Shown here one piece after another: positions 1 to 7,720 of a stretch of 17,025 nt of DNA (position 1 is the first letter of the stretch; each line of letters begins with the position of its first letter). The notes below the pieces were generated by a model that saw only the letters and a list, made by a program, of their open reading frames with translations, had not been told where the DNA came from and did no database searches. A program made the position numbers and the translations under genes. This stretch comes from SIG607 sp045601805 (lineage in GTDB: Bacteria > Bacillota > Clostridia > Oscillospirales > Acutalibacteraceae): positions 1 to 17,025 of the forward strand of contig JAZSAJ010000001.1 of NCBI GenBank assembly GCA_045601805.1, given 5' to 3'.

Positions 1-1296
1 GGTATGTGTCCGCTTGCCGAAATTCTTTATAATAAGGGTTATATTATAACTGGCTCCGATAATAACGAAAGCGACCCACTTAAAAGGGTAAAGGCAAAGG
101 GTATAAAGGTTTTTATGGGCCATAATGCTGAAAATATTGGCGGCGCGGAACTTGTTGTGTATTCCGCTGCAATAAAAGACGATAATGCCGAACTTGCCGC
201 CGCAAAAGAACAGGGAATACCTACAATGGAACGCTCGTACCTTTTGGGTGCGCTAACCCGTATGTATAATAATGTTATTGGTGTTTGCGGTACCCACGGC
301 AAAACCTCGGTTACTTCAATGATAACACAGGTTTTGGTGCTTTGCGGTAAAGACCCTACTGCCGTAATTGGCGGTAAACTACCCTTAATTGGCTCAAATT
401 CGGTTACCGGTGACGGCGATTTAATGGTGTGCGAAGCGTGTGAATTTGTTGATACATTTTTAAAGCTGTCGCCCGATATTTCGGTGCTTCTTAATATTGA
501 TAACGACCACCTTGATTACTTTAAAACAATGGAAAATTTAACAAATTCTTTTAAAAAGTTTATTGGTATGAGCAACACTTCTTTTGTTAACGGCGACGAC
601 AGTTTGGTTATGGGCGCAACAAAAGGTATATCTGCCCAAATTATTACTTTTGGCTTTGGTGAAAACAATATGTATAAAGCCAAAAACGAATACTCAAGTA
701 AACGCGGTTGGCATTTTGATGTTTATAAAGAAAATAACAAACTTGGCGAAATTGAATTGTCAATCCCGGGTAAACACAATGTTTACAATGCTCTTGCCGC
801 CTTTTCGGTGTGCCATTATTTAGGTGTAGAAACTGCCGGTATAATTGACGCACTGGAGAAATTCGGCGGTGCAGGCAGGCGGTTTGAGTTTATTGGTGAA
901 TTCGGAAACGGCTTTACCTTGGCAGATGATTATGCGCATCACCCAACCGAAATTACTGCAACGCTTTCTGCCGCAAAACAGTTACCCTTTAAAAAGGTTG
1001 TTTGCGTTTTTCAACCATTCACATTTTCGCGCACAGCGCTTCTTTTAAACGAGTTTATAGAGGCGCTTAGCATTGCCGATGAGGTTGTTTTAACCGAAAT
1101 TATGGGTTCAAGGGAAAAGAATGTTTACGGCGTAACTTCAAAAGATATTGCGGATAAACTTAAAAATGTTCGCATTATAAACGATTTCCATGAAATTGCT
1201 GATTATATTTTAAAAACCAAAGGGGAAGGCGATTTGGTTATTACAATGGGCGGCGGCGATATTTATAAAGTTTGCCACATAATTGAAGAAAAATAA
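1..1296 (+). CDS. murC: UDP-N-acetylmuramate--L-alanine ligase (MurC), 5' partial
   Basis: Cytoplasmic ATP-dependent ligase that adds L-alanine to UDP-MurNAc, the first step of the peptidoglycan stem peptide. Numbering from the Met at base 4, the ATP-binding loop GTHGKTS is at residues 96-102, NIDNDHLDYF lies near residue 165, and DDYAHHPTE at 308-316 is the hallmark of the MurC C-terminal domain. The reading frame is open to base 1, and the first visible residues (GMCPLAEIL) match the middle of the usual N-terminal nucleotide-binding segment (IGGxGMSxLAEIL). The ATG at base 4 is therefore internal, and roughly 15-20 residues are missing at the window edge. The remaining 430 residues suit a Gram-positive MurC. 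It converges with the AraC-type regulator, and its TAA stop lies inside the shared terminator stem. The identification is firm. Confidence 0.96.
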   Translation, partial: GMCPLAEILYNKGYIITGSDNNESDPLKRVKAKGIKVFMGHNAENIGGAELVVYSAAIKDDNAELAAAKEQGIPTMERSYLLGALTRMYNNVIGVCGTHGKTSVTSMITQVLVLCGKDPTAVIGGKLPLIGSNSVTGDGDLMVCEACEFVDTFLKLSPDISVLLNIDNDHLDYFKTMENLTNSFKKFIGMSNTSFVNGDDSLVMGATKGISAQIITFGFGENNMYKAKNEYSSKRGWHFDVYKENNKLGEIELSIPGKHNVYNALAAFSVCHYLGVETAGIIDALEKFGGAGRRFEFIGEFGNGFTLADDYAHHPTEITATLSAAKQLPFKKVVCVFQPFTFSRTALLLNEFIEALSIADEVVLTEIMGSREKNVYGVTSKDIADKLKNVRIINDFHEIADYILKTKGEGDLVITMGGGDIYKVCHIIEEK

Positions 1297-1320
1297 GAGG
1301 TCAGATTGACCTCTTATTTT
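1290..1320. terminator. bidirectional terminator shared by murC and the AraC-type gene
   Basis: A perfect 14-bp stem (1290-1303 pairs with 1307-1320) closes a GAT loop. The arms begin with A-runs and end with T-runs, so the hairpin has a U-tract in either direction. It contains the murC stop (1294-1296) in the left arm and the stop of the converging minus-strand gene (1314-1316) in the right arm. Confidence 0.85.
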
Positions 1321-2201
1321 ATTATAGACGCCTTGTATTCGCTTGGCGTTTTATTGGTATACATTTTAAAACATTTTGAAAAATACTGTGGGTTGTCAAA
1401 ACAAAGTAAATCCGAAATTTCGGTCATATTGTGTTTGCCTTCGCGAATTAACTTTTTTGCTTCTTTAATTTTTAGGTTGTTGTAATATTTTATTATTCCG
1501 TCGCGGTAATAAAATGAAAACTGTTTTTTTACGGTGCTTTGGCTTTTGCCCACCGCCTGTGCAACGCTTTCAAGGGTAATTCTGCCGTAAATATTGGCGT
1601 TTAAAAAGTCAATTATTTCCTTAACATTATAGGGAATATCAACACCGTCAATAACATAATTTTTTCGCGGTGTTTTTGAAAACGAATCAGATTTCCGTAT
1701 AAGTTTAATTAAAAAAATTTCTAGTAAGTTTTTGGTCATTTGACTGCTTCCTGCAGGGGCGTTTTTTACCTTGTCAAGCGTTTGTAACAGGGGGTTTGTT
1801 TCATCGGCAAGCTTGTAACAAGAAAGCCCTTCGGCAAAAACTTCCGAAAGCAATGCCTTTTCTTCTGAATTAAGTTTAAAAATTTTACCCACAAAGTGCT
1901 TCATTGCGCGGCTTTTGCACTCAAAGGTTATAATGCTAACATTTGGCGAAACGGTGTTGTTACCCGAAAGGTTGTGAAATTCATTTGGCTTGTGAAAGGT
2001 CATTTCGCCGCTTTTTAAGGTAAAACGGTTATTGCCCGAAGTGCATATCATTTCGCCTTTGTCAATATAAACCATTTCCCAAAAATCGTGCCTTTCGCCG
2101 TCATATGAAAAACTTTTTGAAAATTCCATATAAAAAATGGTTATTATCTTTTCAATATTAAATAATCGGTCAAAACCAACGCGTGTAAAATTATCTTTCA
2201 T
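1314..2201 (-). CDS. AraC-family transcriptional regulator with N-terminal cupin domain
   Basis: A 295-residue DNA-binding regulator. Residues about 30-90 look like the AraC-type cupin sensor (HDFWEMVYIDKGE, then FHKPNEFHNLSG). Residues about 193-292 form the double helix-turn-helix AraC/XylS domain, with the second helix pair ending in the typical NPQYFSKCFKMYTNKTPSEY. I chose the ATG at 2201 because AGGAG sits just upstream on the minus strand (2206-2210). An in-frame ATG 20 codons further upstream has no such site and would overlap the promoter -10. The gene is divergent from the PIG-L/NagB-like/PfkB operon, so it probably controls that operon in response to a sugar. AraC regulators of this architecture usually sense carbohydrates, but the ligand cannot be read from the sequence. 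Confidence 0.92.
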   Translation of the reverse strand: MKDNFTRVGFDRLFNIEKIITIFYMEFSKSFSYDGERHDFWEMVYIDKGEMICTSGNNRFTLKSGEMTFHKPNEFHNLSGNNTVSPNVSIITFECKSRAMKHFVGKIFKLNSEEKALLSEVFAEGLSCYKLADETNPLLQTLDKVKNAPAGSSQMTKNLLEIFLIKLIRKSDSFSKTPRKNYVIDGVDIPYNVKEIIDFLNANIYGRITLESVAQAVGKSQSTVKKQFSFYYRDGIIKYYNNLKIKEAKKLIREGKHNMTEISDLLCFDNPQYFSKCFKMYTNKTPSEYKASIIK

Positions 2202-2232
2202 AAAAACTCCTAAAAAAGCTGATTTTACAAAT

Positions 2233-2261
2233 ATTTTAACCGATTTTTTACTCCAATGCAA
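2233..2261 (-). promoter_or_regulatory. sigma-A-like promoter of the AraC-type gene
   Basis: On the minus strand, TTGCAT (2256-2261) and TAAAAT (2233-2238) are separated by exactly 17 bp and lie about 30 bases upstream of the chosen start at 2201. Confidence 0.6.
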
Positions 2262-2271
2262 CTATAAAATG

Positions 2272-2288
2272 TTATAATTGAATTATAA
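2272..2288. repeat. 17-bp perfect palindrome overlapping the operon -10 box
   Basis: TTATAATT-G-AATTATAA is perfectly symmetric around base 2280. It contains a consensus TATAAT (2273-2278) with no recognisable -35 box 17 bp upstream, as expected for an activator-dependent promoter. It ends 8 bases before the AGGAGG of the deacetylase gene. It could be a regulator site or part of the leader. Because it is all A/T apart from the centre, its symmetry carries limited weight. Confidence 0.5.
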
Positions 2289-2308
2289 AGATAGTAGGAG
2301 GTATTTCT

Positions 2309-3016
2309 ATGTATAAAGTTTTAGCAATAACATGTCATCCCGATGATATGGAAATCACCTGTGGCGGCACACTTGTAAAATGTGTTAAAAGGGGAGATGA
2401 AGTAACCCTTTGCCATGTTGCCAACGGTAATATGGGCCATATGGAAATTATGCCCGATGAACTTGGCGAAATAAGAAAGGGCGAAGCCAAAAAAGCAGGC
2501 AAAATTGGCGGCTTTAAAGTTGTTACCTGTGATATTGGCGATTTAATGGTTGAAGCAGCTGACCGTGAGCAGCACGATAAATTGGTTAAGGTAATAAGAG
2601 ATGCTGACCCAGATTTTATTATTACTCACGCACCTAACGATTATATGCTTGACCACGTTGCAGTATCAAAACTTGTTTTCAATGCTTCTTTCTCGGCAAC
2701 AGTTCCTCATTATCGTGAAGATCTTGGTAAACCCAGCAGAGTTGTTCCTATTTTCTATGCTGACAACGCTGCATTGTTAGGTTCGCAACCCACAGAATAT
2801 GTTGATATCACCGATGAATTAGATACAAAAATCAAAATGCTTGAATGTCACGAAAGCCAGCTTGTTTGGCTTAAAGACCACGATGACAGTGACATTGTAG
2901 AAGCAACAAAAATTTATGCGGCTTTCCGCGGTTATCAAAGCGGTGTTAAATATGCCGAGGGCTTTACACAGTGCTTAACTGACCATAGAATTGTAACAAA
3001 ACGACTCTTACCGTAA
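2309..3016 (+). CDS. PIG-L/LmbE-family zinc-dependent N-deacetylase
   Basis: A 235-residue cytoplasmic enzyme of the family that hydrolyses N-acetyl groups from GlcNAc-type sugars; relatives include MshB, BshB and GlcNAc-PI deacetylase. The signature HPDDMEITCGGT is at residues 10-21, supplying zinc ligands His10 and Asp13 and the catalytic base Asp12. The third zinc ligand is probably His116 in NDYMLDH. There is no signal peptide. The start is set by AGGAGG at 2296-2301, 7 bases before the ATG. It is the first gene of an operon with a NagB-like protein and a PfkB kinase, so a small acetylated amino sugar or sugar conjugate is a reasonable substrate. A bacillithiol-type role is possible but not supported by the neighbours. 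Family is sure, substrate is not. Confidence 0.93.
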   Translation: MYKVLAITCHPDDMEITCGGTLVKCVKRGDEVTLCHVANGNMGHMEIMPDELGEIRKGEAKKAGKIGGFKVVTCDIGDLMVEAADREQHDKLVKVIRDADPDFIITHAPNDYMLDHVAVSKLVFNASFSATVPHYREDLGKPSRVVPIFYADNAALLGSQPTEYVDITDELDTKIKMLECHESQLVWLKDHDDSDIVEATKIYAAFRGYQSGVKYAEGFTQCLTDHRIVTKRLLP

Positions 3017-3044
3017 ATAATTTTTTAAAAGGGAGATAAAGAAA

Positions 3045-3992
3045 ATGGATTTTAATTCAACAGTAAAAGGTTCAGCATTAGAGGGCTTTTATCCTGCAGG
3101 TTGGGATTTTGAAAAAATTGACGCTTGCATAGACGCCCCCGAAAAAATTACCGAAAGACAGGCACATTGGAACAAAGATTTTACACCTGTTCAGTGCGAT
3201 TCTTTGGGTGAATTTGAAACATATATGGGTCATGAAATTGCAATGCAAATTAAACTTGCAAAAGACAGAAACGAAAAAATTGCTTTTATTCTTCCTGTTG
3301 GCCCTATGGGTATGTATAAATGGGTTGTTTACTTCCTTAAAGAATGGAATGTAAAATGCGACCACGTTTACACCTTTAATATGGACGAATGGGCAGACGG
3401 CGAAGGCAACACTTTAGCCCCCGATAACAGCGGTGCATTCCAGTACGCAATGGAACAAGCGCTCTTTAATCCGCTTGGCGAACTTACCGTTCCCAAAGAC
3501 CAAAGAAACTTTGCTACAAAAGCAAATCTTCCTACATACCCCGAAAAGATTGACGCATTAAAAGCCGAAGGCGCAAAACTTGTTTTGGTTTACGGTATTG
3601 GCAGAATGTGCCACATTGCTTTCTGGGAACCCACCTTTGCAGCCGATTATGCTACTGCAGCAGAATGGGAAGCAGCACCTTACCGTATTGGTGCTAAAAT
3701 CCACCCCTTAACCGTTGAACAAAACGCTTTAACAAGCTTTAAATCAAGAACAACTTTGGTACCCTGCCGCGCTAACACAATTGGCCCCGGCTTGTTCCTT
3801 AAAGCCGATTATGCTATTGGCGGTGCCGACGGTACTTTGGGCAGAGGTATGCAGTGGCAAGGTATGTCACTTTGGATGACACTTCGTTATGGTAAAACAC
3901 CTTGGATTACTTCTTCTTACATTCCCACACTTGCAGGCCGTTTGTTTTTCCTTAAAGACCTTGCTGGTCCTTTAATGGCAGAGTGTAACTAA
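3045..3992 (+). CDS. divergent glucosamine-6-phosphate deaminase/isomerase-like protein (NagB superfamily)
   Basis: A 315-residue protein, longer than typical NagB (about 240-270), with an N-terminal extension of about 50 residues. Two NagB landmarks are visible: FNMDEW at 111-116 (equivalent to E. coli FNMDEY with catalytic Asp72) and HIAFWEP at 190-196 (equivalent to HIAFNEP, keeping His143 and Glu148). Between them the family GxGNDGH becomes GIGRMCH (184-190), so the ring-opening Asp141 is replaced by Met188. The phosphate loop PTGGTP becomes PVGPMG at 85-90. By my eye alignment, Arg172 is also not conserved. The fold is convincing, but strict GlcN6P deaminase activity is doubtful. AAGGGAG precedes the ATG by 9 bases. 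It sits 28 bases after the deacetylase and 4 before the kinase, so all three are probably one transcript. I leave the gene symbol blank on purpose. Confidence 0.85.
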   Translation: MDFNSTVKGSALEGFYPAGWDFEKIDACIDAPEKITERQAHWNKDFTPVQCDSLGEFETYMGHEIAMQIKLAKDRNEKIAFILPVGPMGMYKWVVYFLKEWNVKCDHVYTFNMDEWADGEGNTLAPDNSGAFQYAMEQALFNPLGELTVPKDQRNFATKANLPTYPEKIDALKAEGAKLVLVYGIGRMCHIAFWEPTFAADYATAAEWEAAPYRIGAKIHPLTVEQNALTSFKSRTTLVPCRANTIGPGLFLKADYAIGGADGTLGRGMQWQGMSLWMTLRYGKTPWITSSYIPTLAGRLFFLKDLAGPLMAECN

Positions 3993-3996
3993 GATT

Positions 3997-4968
3997 ATGG
4001 AGAATAATAAAAAAGGTATTGCAGTTGCGGGCAGTATTCTTGTTGATAAAATCAATGAGATTTCGGCTTACCCCCAAAGCGGTGAACTTACTCAAATTTT
4101 AAGTGTTCAAAAAGCGGTTGGCGGTTGCGTGCCCAATGTTGCAATTGATTTAAAAAAGATTTGCCCCGATACTCTTATTTACGCTATTGGCAAAGTAGGT
4201 AACGATGAAGACGGTGAATTTGTAACTTCGGTTTTAAAAAATGAAAATGTTGATGTTTCTGGTGTAACCGTTTCGCAAAACGAAAAAACAAGTTTTACCG
4301 ATGTTATGAGCATAACCGGCGGTCAACGCACCTTCTTTACCTATGCCGGCGCAAGCGCAAAATTCGGTTTAAGTGATATTGATTTTGATAATATCTGCCC
4401 CGAAATTTTGCATCTTGGTTACTTCTTGCTTTTAGAAAAGGTTGATAACGGCGACGGTATTAAAATTCTTCAAAAAGCAAAAGAAAAAGGCATTAAAACT
4501 TCTATTGATTTAGTTAGCGAAAACAGCGACAGGTATTCGCTTGTTTTGCCTTGCCTTCCTTACACCGATTATCTTATAATAAACGAATTGGAAGCAGGTA
4601 AACTTACAGGTATTGAACCTACAAACGAAAACCTTCAAAAAATTGCTTACAAATTAAAAGAACTTGGCGTAAAAGAAAAGGTTGTTATTCATAAACCCGA
4701 CTGTTCTGTGTGCTTGTCAGAAAGCGGTTTTTCGTATTTGCCTTCTTACAGTTTGCCGGAAGGTTATATTAAGGGTACAACAGGTGCGGGCGACGCATTT
4801 TGCGCAGGTGTGCTTGTTGGTATTTATAAAGGTTTAAATGATACTGAAATAATGGAATTTGCTTCTGCTTGTGCCGTTATGGCGCTTGGAAGTACCGATG
4901 CAACGGGCGGTCTTAAAACCGAAGCCGAAATTAAAGAATTTTGCAAAGGTTTTAGTAGAATGTCTTAA
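3997..4968 (+). CDS. PfkB/ribokinase-family sugar kinase
   Basis: A 323-residue ATP-dependent carbohydrate kinase. The N-terminal GG motif lies in VGGCVPNVA (41-49), an NELE motif (NxxE, metal and phosphate handling) is at 196-199, and the second PfkB signature GTTGAGDAFCAG is at 260-271, with Asp266 as the catalytic base in the TGAGD anion hole. The start follows the NagB-like stop by only 4 bases and has no convincing Shine-Dalgarno, which suggests translational coupling. It is the last gene of the operon, followed directly by a terminator. Family members phosphorylate fructose, ribose, 2-keto-3-deoxygluconate, tagatose-6-phosphate, inosine and others; nothing here fixes the sugar. Context suggests it acts on the product of the deacetylase/isomerase pair or supplies their phosphosugar. 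Confidence 0.93.
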   Translation: MENNKKGIAVAGSILVDKINEISAYPQSGELTQILSVQKAVGGCVPNVAIDLKKICPDTLIYAIGKVGNDEDGEFVTSVLKNENVDVSGVTVSQNEKTSFTDVMSITGGQRTFFTYAGASAKFGLSDIDFDNICPEILHLGYFLLLEKVDNGDGIKILQKAKEKGIKTSIDLVSENSDRYSLVLPCLPYTDYLIINELEAGKLTGIEPTNENLQKIAYKLKELGVKEKVVIHKPDCSVCLSESGFSYLPSYSLPEGYIKGTTGAGDAFCAGVLVGIYKGLNDTEIMEFASACAVMALGSTDATGGLKTEAEIKEFCKGFSRMS

Positions 4969-4972
4969 ATTT

Positions 4973-5011
4973 AAACGCGCCCAAAGTAATTTGGGTGCGT
5001 TTGCATTTTTT
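4973..5011 (+). terminator. rho-independent terminator after the PfkB gene
   Basis: A 13-bp stem (4973-4985 with 4990-5002, one G-U pair) closes a GTAA loop and is followed after three bases by six T (5006-5011). It ends 21 bases before the next gene's start. Confidence 0.82.
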
Positions 5012-5032
5012 AAAACGAAAGGAAGGGTAAAA

Positions 5033-6364
5033 GTGAACGCTTTTTACACATTTTGGCTGTCTTGCTCGCGTGTGGCATTGCCTGTTTTGGCAGTGCTTGT
5101 TCTGGCGTTTTCTTTTATCCCCCTGCTTTTTAAAAATGAAGAAAAATCAAACTTTGCATCAAAACTAAATGTTTTGTTTTTAATGCTTTTTGAAGGTTTG
5201 ATTTTTGTTCAGTTTTTATTTTTATACCTTAAGAAAAGTGTACTTATAATTGTTTTTTATTTGGCGTTTGTTTTAATACAATTTTTGTATTTCTTATTAA
5301 ATCATTTTAGCAAAATAAATGTTGAAATTGTTATTTGTTTTTTGCTAACCGTTGGCTTTTGTGTTTGGGCAGGGGTTTCACAAACTGCTTTTATAAAGCA
5401 AATGGTTTGCCTTTTTATTGGGCTTTTACTTGCTTTGCTAATGTATATTGTTTTACTTAACCGCAAAATTGCGGCGGTGGTTAAAATACCTGCCGTAATA
5501 CTTTCCCTTGCATTGTTGGCGGCAAATATTTGGTTTGGCACCGTAAAAAACGGGTCACAAAACTGGCTTAAAATTTTTTCGGTAAGCTTTCAGCCGTCTG
5601 AAGTTGTAAAAATTGCCCTTGTGTTTTTGGCAGGTACGGTTATTGAAATTGGTAAAAGTAAAACGGGGAATACCGTTTACACACTTTTTTGCTTGTTGTG
5701 TATAGCCATTCTTGGCTATTTAAGGGATTTTGGCACAGCGGCGGTTTATTTTTGCGTTTTCTTTACCGCAATTTGTTTAAGGCGTGTTAGTTTTAAAAAA
5801 TTACTTGTTGCAGTGCTTGGGCTTAGCGCCGCTACTGCCTTGATTACCGTTTGCTTTCCTTATGTTGCAAAGCGCTTGTTTGCTTTTGGCAATGCTTGGC
5901 AAAATGCTTCGTCAACGGGGTATCAGCAAACAAGAACAATGGTTGCGGTGGCTTCGGGCGGCCTTTTCGGTGTTGGTACAGATAACGGTTATTTAAGAAA
6001 CATTGTGGCAGCTGATACCGATATTGTTTTTGGCGTTATATGCGAAGAACTTGGTATAATTATTGCTTTTTGTGCGGTACTTTCTTTTGTGCTTTTGGCA
6101 CTTTACTGCGTAAAACTTTTAAAATATGCGTTGCCGTTTTATTCAATACCTGCTTGTGCGGTTGCGGTTTTATTTTTGGCACAAGTGTCGCTTAATGTTT
6201 TTGGCTCGGTGGATATGCTGCCTTTTACCGGTGTAACATTGCCGTTTATTAGTAACGGCGGAACTTCACTAATTAGCTGTATTGTTTTAATTACCTTTAT
6301 TAAAGCAGCAGAAAGGAATAGTAATAATTTGTGGAAAAAAGAAAAAACACAGGAAGATTTATAA
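5033..6364 (+). CDS. FtsW/RodA/SpoVE-family peptidoglycan glycosyltransferase (SEDS protein)
   Basis: A 443-residue polytopic membrane protein with about ten hydrophobic segments. SEDS proteins polymerise lipid II into glycan strands together with a class B PBP. Visible motifs are QPSEVVK at 187-193, RDFGTA near 233, GGLFGVG followed by AADTDIVF (326-333, containing the conserved Asp region), and TGVTLPFISNGGTSL near 399-413. The start is the GTG at 5033, preceded by AAAGGAAGGG; an upstream in-frame ATG at 4859 would lie inside the kinase gene and read through a terminator, so I reject it. Its last 34 bases overlap the following PBP gene, the usual SEDS-PBP pairing. The relatives could be RodA, FtsW or SpoVE; the short adjacent PBP resembles the RodA-PbpA pairs of Actinobacteria and Clostridia more than SpoVE-SpoVD. 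Confidence 0.92.
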   Translation: MNAFYTFWLSCSRVALPVLAVLVLAFSFIPLLFKNEEKSNFASKLNVLFLMLFEGLIFVQFLFLYLKKSVLIIVFYLAFVLIQFLYFLLNHFSKINVEIVICFLLTVGFCVWAGVSQTAFIKQMVCLFIGLLLALLMYIVLLNRKIAAVVKIPAVILSLALLAANIWFGTVKNGSQNWLKIFSVSFQPSEVVKIALVFLAGTVIEIGKSKTGNTVYTLFCLLCIAILGYLRDFGTAAVYFCVFFTAICLRRVSFKKLLVAVLGLSAATALITVCFPYVAKRLFAFGNAWQNASSTGYQQTRTMVAVASGGLFGVGTDNGYLRNIVAADTDIVFGVICEELGIIIAFCAVLSFVLLALYCVKLLKYALPFYSIPACAVAVLFLAQVSLNVFGSVDMLPFTGVTLPFISNGGTSLISCIVLITFIKAAERNSNNLWKKEKTQEDL

Positions 6365-7707
6365 TATACTTTGCTTGTTTATTAGTGGTGACGGGTATTG
6401 TTCTTTTTTCTGTTAAACTTATAAACGGCGCAGAAAAATGGGCGCTATACCAAACTAACCGCCATGTTTACACAAACGGCGAAATAAAAAATATTGGCGA
6501 AGTAACTGATAAAAACGGTGTTGTTTTGGCACAAAACAACGGCGAAAACAGGGTTTATAACAGTGATGCTAATATTCGCAAATCAACTATTCACGCGGTT
6601 GGAGATACAAACGGTTATATAAGCACAGGTGTGCAAAATGCGTTAAGAAAAGAACTAACCGGTTATAACCTTGTGAATGGTTTCTTTAATACCCAAGGCG
6701 GTAACAATGCGGTTTTAACAATTGACAGCCGTGTAAATGTTTCGGCTTTAAAGGCGCTTGGCACACAAAACGGCTGTGTGGGTATTTGCAACTATAAAAC
6801 CGGCGAAATTATTTGTATGGTGTCAACCCCAACTTTTGATATAGCCAACGAAAAATCGTTTGCAAGCGCAAAGGCGGGGGAACTTGGCTCGGTGTTTGTT
6901 AATAAGTTTATTTCTTCAACCTATACGCCGGGGTCAACCTTTAAAATAATAACAGCCGCTGCCGCGATAGATAAATTTGGCGAAGATGTTTATAAAAAAG
7001 AATTTATTTGTAATCACGGTACTCAAATTGAAAACGAGCCAATTAGTTGCCTTGGCGAACACGGTGCGGTGTCGCTTACAGGCGCTTTTACAAATTCTTG
7101 TAATGCTTATTTTTCGCAACTTGGGCTAACTCTTGGCAGAAACACTTTAACCGAATACGCTGAAAAATTTGGGTTTAATAAAGATTTTTATATAAACGGA
7201 ATAAAGGCGGCGCGTTCTTCGTTTAATCTTAGCGAAACAAGAAATATAAGCGTTGGCTGGGCATCGGTAGGGCAGTACAGAACGCTAATGAACCCGCTTC
7301 AAATGCTTTGCAATGTTAGTGCAATTGCAAACGGCGGCGAATATGTAACACCTTATTTTGTTGATAGTATTATGAGACCAAACGGAAAAACAGTTTATAA
7401 ACCCAAGACCCAAACTGTAAGGGTAATAAGCGAAACCACTGCAAATGAACTTTACAATTTAATGGATACCGCGGTGCTTAACAATTACGGTAAAGGAAGT
7501 TTTGGGCAACTTGACATTTGCGGAAAAACAGGAACGGCCGAAGTTGGTCAAGGTGTTGAAAATTCGCTTTTTGTTGGATTTTCCAAAGATGAAAACTTTC
7601 CTGTTGCCTTTGTGGTTATAGTTGAGGGCGGCGGAAGCGGAAGAAGCAGCGCAATGGGGGTTGCTAACTGGGCTTTGCAGTCGGCAAAACAAGCATTTAC
7701 AAGTTGA
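6331..7707 (+). CDS. class B penicillin-binding protein (D,D-transpeptidase, PbpA-like)
   Basis: A 458-residue membrane-anchored transpeptidase that cross-links peptidoglycan outside the cytoplasmic membrane. One N-terminal transmembrane segment spans about residues 10-30. The three active-site motifs are intact: STFK at 202-205 (nucleophile Ser202), SCN at 256-258 and KTGTAE at 399-404. There is no PASTA domain, and the region before the transpeptidase domain is short, so it is compact compared with SpoVD, PBP2 or PBP3 (usually over 600). The start is GTG at 6331, inside the end of the SEDS gene, with GAAAGGAAT upstream; the overlap implies coupled, roughly equal synthesis of the two partners. 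The stop codon overlaps the -35 box of the next operon. Confidence 0.93.
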   Translation: MEKRKNTGRFIIYFACLLVVTGIVLFSVKLINGAEKWALYQTNRHVYTNGEIKNIGEVTDKNGVVLAQNNGENRVYNSDANIRKSTIHAVGDTNGYISTGVQNALRKELTGYNLVNGFFNTQGGNNAVLTIDSRVNVSALKALGTQNGCVGICNYKTGEIICMVSTPTFDIANEKSFASAKAGELGSVFVNKFISSTYTPGSTFKIITAAAAIDKFGEDVYKKEFICNHGTQIENEPISCLGEHGAVSLTGAFTNSCNAYFSQLGLTLGRNTLTEYAEKFGFNKDFYINGIKAARSSFNLSETRNISVGWASVGQYRTLMNPLQMLCNVSAIANGGEYVTPYFVDSIMRPNGKTVYKPKTQTVRVISETTANELYNLMDTAVLNNYGKGSFGQLDICGKTGTAEVGQGVENSLFVGFSKDENFPVAFVVIVEGGGSGRSSAMGVANWALQSAKQAFTS

Positions 7708-7720
7708 CTTTTACTGTCAA
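7704..7720. repeat. inverted repeat, possible operator of uxaBA
   Basis: TTGAC-N7-GTCAA is a perfect 5-bp inverted repeat placed exactly on the -35 box and the start of the spacer. This is where a repressor of a catabolic operon would bind. Short arms mean chance is possible. Confidence 0.4.

Noticed and set aside
2202..2261. 20-residue N-terminal extension of the AraC-type gene
   Set aside because: It lacks a ribosome binding site and covers the predicted promoter -10; the ATG at 2201 has AGGAG at proper distance.
4859..5032. 58-residue N-terminal extension of the SEDS gene from an upstream ATG
   Set aside because: It lies in the pfkB 3' end and the terminator, is not hydrophobic like the family, and a good ribosome site precedes the GTG at 5033.
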